The position numbers were made by a program, and so were the translations under genes. A DNA stretch of 5,880 nucleotides from Acidimicrobiales bacterium (lineage in GTDB: Bacteria > Actinomycetota > Acidimicrobiia > Acidimicrobiales > Aldehydirespiratoraceae). The stretch is taken from assembly GCA_021604885.1 (NCBI GenBank), contig BQJV01000225.1:1-5880 (forward strand). The letters are read 5' to 3'. Below, piece by piece: positions 1-5,880 of this stretch (position 1 is the first letter of the stretch; every line of letters begins with the position of its first letter). A model generated the notes under the pieces. The model ran no database searches, was not told where the DNA came from, and saw nothing but the letters and a program-made list of their open reading frames with translations.

Positions 1-2713
1 TCGCCGTCTCCTCGTCGGCGTCGGCCGCCACCACGACCTTGCCGCGGACCTTGCCGTTGACCTGCACGGGCAGTTCGATCGTGTCGTCCACCAGCAGGCT
101 CTCGTCTGCCTGGGGGAACTCGGCGCGCGTGACCGAGCCGACGCCGCCCATGCGGGTCCACAGCTCCTCGGCCACATGGGGAACGAGCGGCGAGAGCATC
201 CGGACGATCGCGTCGGCGACCTCCCGCGGCGTCGGGCCCTCGCGCTTGGTCAGCTCGTTGTTGAGCTCGGTGATCTTCGCGATCGCCGTGTTGAACCGCA
301 GCCCGTCCATGTCGGCGCGCACACCGTCGATGGTCCGGTGCAGGACGCGTCGCAGTTCGTCGTCCGCGGGTTCGTCGGTGATCACGAGCTCGCCGGTGTC
401 TTCGTCGACGAGATTGCGCCAGACCCGTTGCAGGAGCCGCTGGGACCCGACCACGGAGCGTGTCTCCCACGGACGGTCCTGATCGATCGGCCCCATCGAC
501 ATCTCGTAGAGACGCAGGGTGTCGGCGCCGTAGGCCGCGTACATGTCGTCCGGGGTCACCGAGTTCTTCAGGGACTTGCCCATCTTGCCGAACGCGCGGG
601 TGACCGGGCGGCCGTCGTAGGTGAAGCCGGCCTGCGGGTCGCCCTCCACCTCGTCCGCCTCGACATAGATGCCGCGTTCATCCTGAAAGGCCGCCGCCTG
701 GATGTAGCCCTGGTTGATGAGGCGCTTGAACGGCTCCGGCCCGGACACGTGGCCGAGGTCGAACAGCACCTTGTGCCAGAAGCGTGCGTAGAGGAGATGC
801 AGGACCGCGTGCTCGACGCCGCCGACGTAGAGATCGACACCGCCGACGCCGCCGTCGACCGGGTCGGTCATCCAGTACCGCTCGACCGCGCCGTCGACCA
901 TCGCGTTCTCGTTCGTCGGGTCGAGGTAGCGGAGGTAGTACCAGCACGACCCGGCCCACTGGGGCATCGTGTTCAGCTCGCGCCGATAGGTCCGCGGGCC
1001 GTCGCCGAGGTCCATCTCGACCTCGCGCCATTCGGTGACGCGGCCGAGCGGCGGCTCGGGCTCGGAGTCCTCGTCGAGCGCACGGGGCGCCCAGTCCATG
1101 AGGTCGGGCAGCAGCACCGGCAGCTCGGACTCGGGAACGGCACGCGGCAGGTCGTCATCGCCGTAGACGATCGGAAACGGCTCGCCCCAGTAGCGCTGTC
1201 GGCTGAACAGCCAGTCCCGCAGCTTGTAGGTGATCGTGCCCTCGCCGTGGTCGTTGGCCTGGAGCCAGTCGATGATCGTCTGCTTGGCCTCGGCGATCCC
1301 GAGACCGTCGAGAAAGCCGGAGTTGATGGCGGCACCCTCGCCGACGTAGGCCTTGCCACCGTCGTCGTCCCAGCCGGCGGGTGGCTGCACGGTGCGGACG
1401 ATGTCGAGCCCGAAGGTCTCGGCGAACTCCCAGTCCCGTTCGTCCTGACCGGGAACGGCCATGATCGCACCGGTGCCGTAGCCCATGAGCACGTAGTCGG
1501 CGATGAAGACGGGCAGCTCGGCCCCGTTGACGGGGTTGGCGACGGTGGTCCCGACAAAGACGCCGGTCTTCTCCTTGTTCTCCTGGCGCTCGAGGTCGGT
1601 CATCTGGCCGGCGCGGTCGCGATAGGCCGCGACCGCCTCGGCCGGGCTCGCGTGGCCACCGGTCCACGCCGGGTTCGTGCCGTCGGGCCACGCGGCCGCG
1701 GTGAGCTCGTCGACAAGGGGGTGCTCGGGCGCGAGCACCATGTAGGTCGCCCCGAAGACGGTGTCGGGTCGGGTGGTGAACACCTCGATGGGACCGAAAC
1801 GGATTAGCGCGCCCTCGCTGCGACCGATCCAGTTCCGCTGCATCGTCTTGATCGAGTCGGTCCAGTCGAGCAGGTCCAGATCGTCGAGCAGCCGATCGGC
1901 GTAGGACGTGATGCGCATCATCCACTGGCGCAGCGGCCGACGGAAGACGGGGAAGTTGCCACGTTCGGAACGGCCGTCGGCGGTGACCTCCTCGTTGGCG
2001 AGCACGGTGCCCAGGCCCGGACACCAGTTGACCGGCGCGTCGTCGACGTAGGCGAGGCGGTACTGGGCGAGGATCGCCCGTCGGGCGGACTCGTCGGCCG
2101 CGGCCCAGTCCTCGCCGCCCTTCGGCGTGCGCGTGCCTGCGTCGAACTCGGCGACGAGCTCGTCGATCGGGCGGCCCGCCTGGCGGTCCTCGTCGAACCA
2201 CGCGTCGAACAGCTGCAGGAAGATCCACTGGGTCCACCGGTAGAACGCGGTGTCGGTGGTGGCCACGCTGCGTCGCTCGTCGTGGCCGAGGCCGAGACGT
2301 TCGAGCTGGCGGGTCATGTTCGCGATGTTGTTCTCGGTGTTCTCCCGGGGGTGTTCACCGGTCTGTCGGGCGTGCTCCTCGGCGGGCAGCCCGAAGGCGT
2401 CGAACCCCATCGTGTGCAGGACGTTGAACCCGGTCATCCGCTTGAAGCGGGCGTACACATCCGTCGCGATGAAACCCAGCGGATGGCCGACGTGCAGACC
2501 GGTGCCCGAGGGGTACGGAAACATGTCCATGATGAAGAGCTTCGGGCGCTCGGCGAGCCCGGCTTCGTCCTCCGCGAGCAGGCCCGACGGGTTCGGCGCG
2601 TGGTAGGTGCCGGCAGCACGCCACTGCGCCTGCCAACGCGTCTCGATCTCGTCGGCGCGGGCCGCGTCGTAGCGATGCGAGGGCTGATCGTCTGGCGGGA
2701 GCGGTTCGGACAC
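1..2713 (-). CDS. leuS: Leucyl-tRNA synthetase (LeuS), C-terminal end cut by window edge
   Basis: This cytoplasmic class I aminoacyl-tRNA synthetase charges tRNA-Leu with leucine using ATP. About 904 codons are present from the GTG at 2713. The catalytic HIGH-type motif is HVGH at residues 74-77, inside MDMFPYPSGTGLHVGHPLGF (62 onward). WCPGLGTVLANEEV begins at residue 230. The CP1 editing domain shows the threonine-rich FTTRPDT at 312-318 and the GTGAIMAVPGQDERDWEF segment, whose D424 matches the universal editing aspartate. The KMSKS loop reads KMGKS at 710-714 (572-586). The anticodon-binding region follows, and the sequence ends in NGKVRGKVVVAADADEETA, so probably only about 35-45 C-terminal residues are missing. 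The reading frame is intact throughout. The GTG start gives VSEPLPPDDQ. An in-frame ATG at 2737 would add eight residues and has a slightly better upstream purine run, so the start is uncertain. It is transcribed divergently from the corrinoid operon. Confidence 0.97.
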   Translation of the reverse strand, partial: MSEPLPPDDQPSHRYDAARADEIETRWQAQWRAAGTYHAPNPSGLLAEDEAGLAERPKLFIMDMFPYPSGTGLHVGHPLGFIATDVYARFKRMTGFNVLHTMGFDAFGLPAEEHARQTGEHPRENTENNIANMTRQLERLGLGHDERRSVATTDTAFYRWTQWIFLQLFDAWFDEDRQAGRPIDELVAEFDAGTRTPKGGEDWAAADESARRAILAQYRLAYVDDAPVNWCPGLGTVLANEEVTADGRSERGNFPVFRRPLRQWMMRITSYADRLLDDLDLLDWTDSIKTMQRNWIGRSEGALIRFGPIEVFTTRPDTVFGATYMVLAPEHPLVDELTAAAWPDGTNPAWTGGHASPAEAVAAYRDRAGQMTDLERQENKEKTGVFVGTTVANPVNGAELPVFIADYVLMGYGTGAIMAVPGQDERDWEFAETFGLDIVRTVQPPAGWDDDGGKAYVGEGAAINSGFLDGLGIAEAKQTIIDWLQANDHGEGTITYKLRDWLFSRQRYWGEPFPIVYGDDDLPRAVPESELPVLLPDLMDWAPRALDEDSEPEPPLGRVTEWREVEMDLGDGPRTYRRELNTMPQWAGSCWYYLRYLDPTNENAMVDGAVERYWMTDPVDGGVGGVDLYVGGVEHAVLHLLYARFWHKVLFDLGHVSGPEPFKRLINQGYIQAAAFQDERGIYVEADEVEGDPQAGFTYDGRPVTRAFGKMGKSLKNSVTPDDMYAAYGADTLRLYEMSMGPIDQDRPWETRSVVGSQRLLQRVWRNLVDEDTGELVITDEPADDELRRVLHRTIDGVRADMDGLRFNTAIAKITELNNELTKREGPTPREVADAIVRMLSPLVPHVAEELWTRMGGVGSVTRAEFPQADESLLVDDTIELPVQVNGKVRGKVVVAADADEETA

Positions 2714-2839
2714 GCCCGAAAGACTACGGCTCCCCATCGGCAGTCCCGCGGTCTTTGCCCTCACCTCGCGCCCGGACGCGTATTGGGCCGAACGGCGGTG
2801 GTGAATCATCCCCGAACCCGGCATTCTGGCCTCTAGTCT

Positions 2840-2869
2840 TTGCCGGGAACGGCTCGACTGTTTCATGAT
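2840..2869 (+). promoter_or_regulatory. Candidate sigma-70-like promoter of the corrinoid operon
   Basis: A TTGCCG hexamer at 2840-2845 (4 of 6 matches to TTGACA) is followed after 18 nt by CATGAT at 2864-2869 (4 of 6 matches to TATAAT). Transcription would begin near 2876, leaving a 5' leader of about 55 nt before the GTG at 2932. The stretch around CATGAT is the most AT-rich part of a GC-rich gap. Both boxes are weak matches, so this is a candidate only. Confidence 0.3.
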
Positions 2870-2894
2870 ACGGTACCGTTCCACGATGCGGAAC
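2846..2894. repeat. Cluster of GGAAC inverted repeats, possible operator
   Basis: GGAACGG at 2846-2852 is matched by its exact reverse complement CCGTTCC at 2876-2882, 23 nt apart. The right arm overlaps a perfect 10-bp palindrome, ACGGTACCGT, at 2870-2879. GTTCC at 2878-2882 pairs again with GGAAC at 2890-2894 across 7 nt. The repeats bracket the candidate -10 box and the expected transcription start, the usual place for a repressor operator. A regulator-binding role is inference. The RNA could alternatively form a short hairpin (2878-2894) in the leader. Confidence 0.35.
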
Positions 2895-2919
2895 AGGGAC
2901 CGGCCTTCCAGCGCCTTTC

Positions 2920-2923
2920 GGAG
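2920..2923 (+). promoter_or_regulatory. Ribosome binding site deciding the GTG start of the corrinoid protein
   Basis: GGAG lies 8 nt before the GTG at 2932. It is the only good Shine-Dalgarno match near the N-terminus of the gene and supports GTG as the start. The nearby ATGs at 2865 and 2886 are in another frame. Confidence 0.6.
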
Positions 2924-2931
2924 CACCGCCA

Positions 2932-3639
<708 letters not shown>

Positions 3640-3645
3640 ACCATC

Positions 3646-4263
3646 ATGGCCGAGTCGCCGCGCGTGCTGATTCTCGCCTGCGGCGCTCTGGCTCGCGAGA
3701 TCCGCGACGTCGCCCGACTCCACGAGTTCGACAACGTCACGCTCGAATGCCTCCCCGCCTCTCTGCACATGACCCCGCAACACATCACCCCCGCCGTCCG
3801 CACACGCCTCGACCGCCGCATCGACGAGTTCGATCGCGTGCTCGTCGGCTACGCCGACTGCGGCACGGCCGGCACCCTCGTCGACCTCTGCGGTGAGTAC
3901 CGCGCCCGCGGGGCGAGCATCGAGATGATGCCGGGCGCGCACTGCTACCAGTTCTTCGCCGGTGGTGACGTGTTCGACGCGATGCACGACGCCGACCCGA
4001 CGGCGTTCTACCTCACCGACTATCTCGTGAAGCACTTCGAACGGTTGATCATCGCCGGTCTCGGGATCGCCGAGCACCCCGAGCTCGAATCCATGTACTT
4101 CGGCAACTACACGAAGATGATCTATCTCGCGCAGACCGACGATCCCGTCCTCGACGAGAAGGCCAAGGCTGCCGCCGACCGTCTCGGCCTCGAGTTCTCG
4201 CGGCTCGCCACCGGCTACGGCGAGCTGGAGTCCGAGGTCCTGGAGGTCGCCCGTCATGGCTAG
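3646..4263 (+). CDS. DUF1638 family protein, corrinoid-operon associated
   Basis: This 205-residue soluble protein has no signal peptide or membrane segment. I recognise it as DUF1638, a family without an established biochemical function that is often found beside corrinoid methyltransferase genes. Conserved-looking segments are ILACGAL (8-14, Cys12), ECLPASLHMTP (34-44, Cys35 and His41), VGYADCGTAGT (67-77, Cys72) and PGAHCYQFFAGG (96-107, His99 and Cys100), then YFGNYTKMIYL (151-161). These recurring Cys and His residues look like a possible metal or cofactor site, which is inference. The ATG lies 6 nt after the corrinoid-protein stop with no strong Shine-Dalgarno sequence, so translation is probably coupled to the upstream gene. 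Its 3' end overlaps the next gene by 8 nt. The context suggests a part in methyl transfer or corrinoid handling. The family call is firm and the function is unknown. Confidence 0.88.
   Translation: MAESPRVLILACGALAREIRDVARLHEFDNVTLECLPASLHMTPQHITPAVRTRLDRRIDEFDRVLVGYADCGTAGTLVDLCGEYRARGASIEMMPGAHCYQFFAGGDVFDAMHDADPTAFYLTDYLVKHFERLIIAGLGIAEHPELESMYFGNYTKMIYLAQTDDPVLDEKAKAAADRLGLEFSRLATGYGELESEVLEVARHG
4242..4246 (+). promoter_or_regulatory. Ribosome binding site of the small 'virulence factor' family gene
   Basis: GGAGG, 9 nt before the ATG at 4256, lies inside the DUF1638 coding region. It supports a start that overlaps the upstream gene by 8 nt. Confidence 0.65.
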
Positions 4264-4597
4264 ACGCGGTCGCCGGGCCGGCCCGGGCCTCACCACGATC
4301 TACTGGCGCGACATCCCCGCTCAGATCACCGCCACCACCGCGGACGGCGACACCGAGAAGGTCCTGCTCGAGCCGCGCTTCCAGCATGCGATCGACCGAG
4401 CCGCCCACGTGGCCGGACTCACCGACACCAACGACTACGTGCAGCAGTGGCGCCGCGTTCCCGGCGCGATCGCCGGCGACGCCGCAGAGGCCGCCCAGCA
4501 GGCTGCTGACACGATCCATTCCACCTACCCCAGAGACCGTCTGGAAGCCCTCGTGGCCGCCGGCGGGCTCGAGCCCGATGGAGGGCCAGACCAGTGA
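4256..4597 (+). CDS. Small 'virulence factor' family protein in the corrinoid operon
   Basis: This 113-residue soluble protein begins with a basic, glycine-containing stretch (MARRGRRAGPG), then TTIYWRDIPAQI (13-24) and a helical body with VQQWRRVPG at 62-70. The YWRDIPAQ core is what I associate with the Pfam family named Virulence_fact. That name seems to derive from a conserved staphylococcal virulence protein and says nothing about its job here. It overlaps the upstream DUF1638 gene by 8 nt and the downstream methyltransferase gene by 4 nt (GTGA at 4594-4597), so all three are translationally coupled. It has no cysteine and no obvious catalytic motif, so an accessory, scaffolding or docking role between carrier and methyltransferase is more likely than an enzyme. 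That role is inference. The family assignment is from memory and moderately sure. Confidence 0.8.
   Translation: MARRGRRAGPGLTTIYWRDIPAQITATTADGDTEKVLLEPRFQHAIDRAAHVAGLTDTNDYVQQWRRVPGAIAGDAAEAAQQAADTIHSTYPRDRLEALVAAGGLEPDGGPDQ
4580..4585 (+). promoter_or_regulatory. Ribosome binding site of the folate:corrinoid methyltransferase
   Basis: GGAGGG lies 8 nt before the GTG at 4594, within the end of the preceding gene. It is one of the strongest Shine-Dalgarno matches in the operon and fixes the GTG that overlaps the upstream stop codon. Confidence 0.65.
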
Positions 4598-5505
4598 CCG
4601 AAACCGTCATCAGCTCCGCCACGAAGGAGGTCGTCCTCGGCTTCGATCGTCCGTTCGTCATGATCGGCGAGCGCATCAACCCGACCGGCCGCAAGCTCCT
4701 CGCCGAGGAGATGAAGAACGGCGACTTCAGCCGCGTCGAAGCCGACGCCATCGCCCAGGTCGAGGCCGGCGCCCACATGCTCGACGTGAACGCCGGCATC
4801 CCGCTGGCCGACGAACCGGCCCTGCTCGCCAAGGCGATCCAACTCGTCCAGTCCGTCACGGACGTCCCGCTCGCCATCGACTCGTCGATCATCGAAGCGC
4901 TCGAAGCCGGCATCGCCGTCTACCAGGGCAAGCCGCTGATCAACTCGGTCACCGGCGAGGACGAGGTGATGGAACGCGTGCTGCCGCTCGTCGCAAAGCA
5001 CGGCGCCGCCGTCGTCGCGATCTCCAATGACGAGACCGGCATCAGCGAGGACCCGGACGTCCGCTTCGAGGTCGCGAAGAAGATCGTGCACGCCGCAGCC
5101 GACCACGGCATCCCGAAGGAGGACGTGGTGGTCGATCCCCTCGTCATGCCGATCGGCGCGATGGGCACCGCCGGCCAGCAGGTCTTCGCCCTCGTGCGCC
5201 GACTCCGTGAGGAGCTCGGGGTCAACACCACCTGTGGCGCGTCGAACGTGAGCTTCGGGCTGCCGAACCGCCATGCCATCACCGGCACGTTCCTGTCGAT
5301 GGCGATCGGTGCGGGCATGACCTCCGCAATCATGAGCCCGATGCATGCCGAGGTGAAGAGCGCCATCATGGCGGCCGACGTGCTGGCCGGGCACGACAAG
5401 GACTGCGCGGCGTGGATTCGCGAGTTCCGCGACCCGAACGCGGGTGGCGGCCAGGGCGCGGCCCGGCGCCGCGGAGGGCGTCGCCGCGGCGGCGCCACGA
5501 GCTAG
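4594..5505 (+). CDS. Methyltetrahydrofolate:corrinoid methyltransferase (MeTr/MtgA/MtvA-like)
   Basis: This 303-residue cytoplasmic pterin-binding TIM barrel (DHPS-like fold) transfers a methyl group between corrinoid cobalt and tetrahydrofolate. Motifs in order are IGERINPTGR (24-33), DVNAGIP (64-70), LAIDSS (93-98, Asp96), INSVTGE (116-122, Asn117), GISED (149-153), DPLVMPIG (181-188, Asp181) and GASNVSFGLPNR (215-226, Asn218). Asp96, Asn117, Asp181 and Asn218 line up with the pterin-contacting residues of acetogen MeTr as I remember that sequence. The barrel ends near residue 280 and is followed by an Arg/Gly-rich tail absent from the acetogen enzyme. The GTG start has GGAGGG 8 nt upstream and overlaps the previous gene by 4 nt. 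With the corrinoid protein and the activator it forms the folate half of a demethylation system. Physiological direction, probably towards methyl-THF, is inferred. It is too short to be cobalamin-dependent methionine synthase. Confidence 0.93.
   Translation: MTETVISSATKEVVLGFDRPFVMIGERINPTGRKLLAEEMKNGDFSRVEADAIAQVEAGAHMLDVNAGIPLADEPALLAKAIQLVQSVTDVPLAIDSSIIEALEAGIAVYQGKPLINSVTGEDEVMERVLPLVAKHGAAVVAISNDETGISEDPDVRFEVAKKIVHAAADHGIPKEDVVVDPLVMPIGAMGTAGQQVFALVRRLREELGVNTTCGASNVSFGLPNRHAITGTFLSMAIGAGMTSAIMSPMHAEVKSAIMAADVLAGHDKDCAAWIREFRDPNAGGGQGAARRRGGRRRGGATS
5443..5502 (+). other. Arg/Gly-rich C-terminal tail of the methyltransferase
   Basis: Residues 284-303 lie beyond the catalytic barrel and contain RRRGGRRRGG, giving six arginines in ten residues with no acidic residue. 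The tail is low-complexity and probably disordered. It may bind nucleic acid or the acidic N-terminus of the corrinoid protein, but nothing in the sequence proves either. Confidence 0.6.
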
Positions 5506-5515
5506 CGCACGCACC

Positions 5516-5880
5516 ATGGAGGCCCGGGACGCGACCGTGATCTTCACCCCTTCGGGGGTGCAGGCCCGCGTGCCCGAAGGCACCTCACTGCTCGACGCAG
5601 CCCGATCGGTCGCGGTGGACCTGGACTCCACCTGTGGCGGCCGTGGCCTCTGCGGGCGCTGCCAGATCACGCCCTCGTTCGGCGAGTTCGCGAAGTGGAG
5701 CATCACCTCCACGGCGGACGACATCAGCGACTGGACCACGAGCGAACGCGACTATCGCGGGCGTCGTCCGATCGCCGAGGGCAACCGGCTCGGCTGTCAG
5801 GCTCTCGTCCGCGGCGATGTCGTCGTCGATGTGCCGGCCGAGTCGCAGGTCCACCGACCCGTGGTGCGCAAGAAGGTCGA
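5516..5880 (+). CDS. Corrinoid activation protein (RACo/RamA-like), N-terminal 2Fe-2S part, cut by window edge
   Basis: The 121 codons present encode a 2Fe-2S ferredoxin domain. Four cysteines, C40, C46, C49 and C94, sit in CGGRGLCGRC followed by GNRLGCQALV, which is the C-x5-C-x2-C...C spacing of plant- or adrenodoxin-type clusters. The opening VIFTPSGVQARVPEGTSLLDAAR and the following VRKKVE linker fit the activators that carry a C-terminal ASKHA/DUF4445 ATPase domain. These reduce inactive Co(II) corrinoid to Co(I) using ATP. The ATPase domain would lie to the right of the window and is not seen. The gene begins 10 nt after the methyltransferase stop. The ATG at 5516 has no upstream Shine-Dalgarno. 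An in-frame GTG at 5537 has GGAGG at 5518-5522 but with a long 14-nt spacing, so the start is uncertain. A free-standing ferredoxin is possible but less likely here. Confidence 0.88.
   Translation, partial: MEARDATVIFTPSGVQARVPEGTSLLDAARSVAVDLDSTCGGRGLCGRCQITPSFGEFAKWSITSTADDISDWTTSERDYRGRRPIAEGNRLGCQALVRGDVVVDVPAESQVHRPVVRKKV

Larger units (their letters stand above)
2714..2931. other. Divergent intergenic control region
   Basis: This 218-nt gap separates the divergent leuS and corrinoid-protein genes, so it should hold promoters for both. The right half (2840-2894) contains a weak sigma-70-like promoter and several GGAAC/GTTCC inverted repeats, listed separately. A 9-nt direct repeat GTCTTTGCC occurs at 2751-2759 and 2836-2844. 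I see no convincing promoter for leuS, no terminator hairpin with a T-run, and no recognisable riboswitch. No convincing gene lies here. Confidence 0.7.

Noticed and set aside
176..1807. Long open frame (543 codons) on the plus strand opposite leuS
   Set aside because: It lies wholly antisense to leuS, whose frame matches LeuS motifs from end to end. Its translation is Val/Gly/Asp/Arg-rich with no recognisable domain, which is typical of shadow frames in high-GC DNA.
4594..5505. Reading the methyltransferase as dihydropteroate synthase or a MetH fragment
   Set aside because: The fold is shared, but IGERINPTGR plus GASNVSFGLPNR and the adjacent separate corrinoid and activator genes fit a stand-alone MeTr. 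There are no homocysteine- or AdoMet-binding domains.
4525..5739. Open frame of 404 codons on the minus strand opposite the methyltransferase
   Set aside because: It covers the complement of a convincing MeTr coding region and shows no domain of its own.
5516..5880. Stand-alone ferredoxin or xanthine-dehydrogenase-type 2Fe-2S subunit
   Set aside because: The sequence continues open to the window edge without a stop after the fourth cysteine, and the operon context is corrinoid chemistry, so a RACo/RamA-like activator is the better reading. The ATPase part itself is not visible.

Overview
The window is high-GC bacterial DNA. It most likely comes from an actinobacterium. The LeuS N-terminal region, with its RWTQWIFLQ segment and its KMGKS form of the KMSKS loop, resembles actinobacterial enzymes as I remember them. 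A marine or soil Acidimicrobiia-type lineage is a guess. No rRNA, tRNA, insertion sequence, CRISPR array or phage gene is visible.

Layout: two divergent transcription units share a control region of about 0.2 kb. On the minus strand, 1-2713 holds nearly all of leuS (leucyl-tRNA synthetase), which runs off the left edge with only its extreme C-terminus missing. Region 2714-2931 is intergenic. It holds a weak promoter candidate for the rightward genes and a cluster of GGAAC-type inverted repeats around it. From 2932 to the right edge, five plus-strand genes are packed with gaps of at most 10 nt or with short overlaps: a corrinoid (vitamin B12) protein, a DUF1638 protein, a small protein of the misleadingly named 'virulence factor' family, a methyltetrahydrofolate:corrinoid methyltransferase, and the N-terminal 2Fe-2S part of a reductive activator of corrinoid proteins (RACo/RamA-like, cut by the right edge).

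How the genes work together (inference from families): the corrinoid protein carries a methyl group on cobalt. The MeTr-type enzyme exchanges that methyl group with tetrahydrofolate. The iron-sulfur activator re-reduces cobalt when it oxidises accidentally to Co(II). This is the core of a corrinoid-dependent demethylation pathway like those for methylamines, glycine betaine or methoxy compounds, which feed methyl groups into folate one-carbon metabolism. The expected substrate-specific methyltransferase (MttB/MtgB/MtbB/MtaB type) is not in the window. Two proteins of unknown function sit, translationally coupled, exactly between the carrier and the folate enzyme. They are the most interesting part of the window, because position and coupling suggest they belong to the methyl-transfer machinery.
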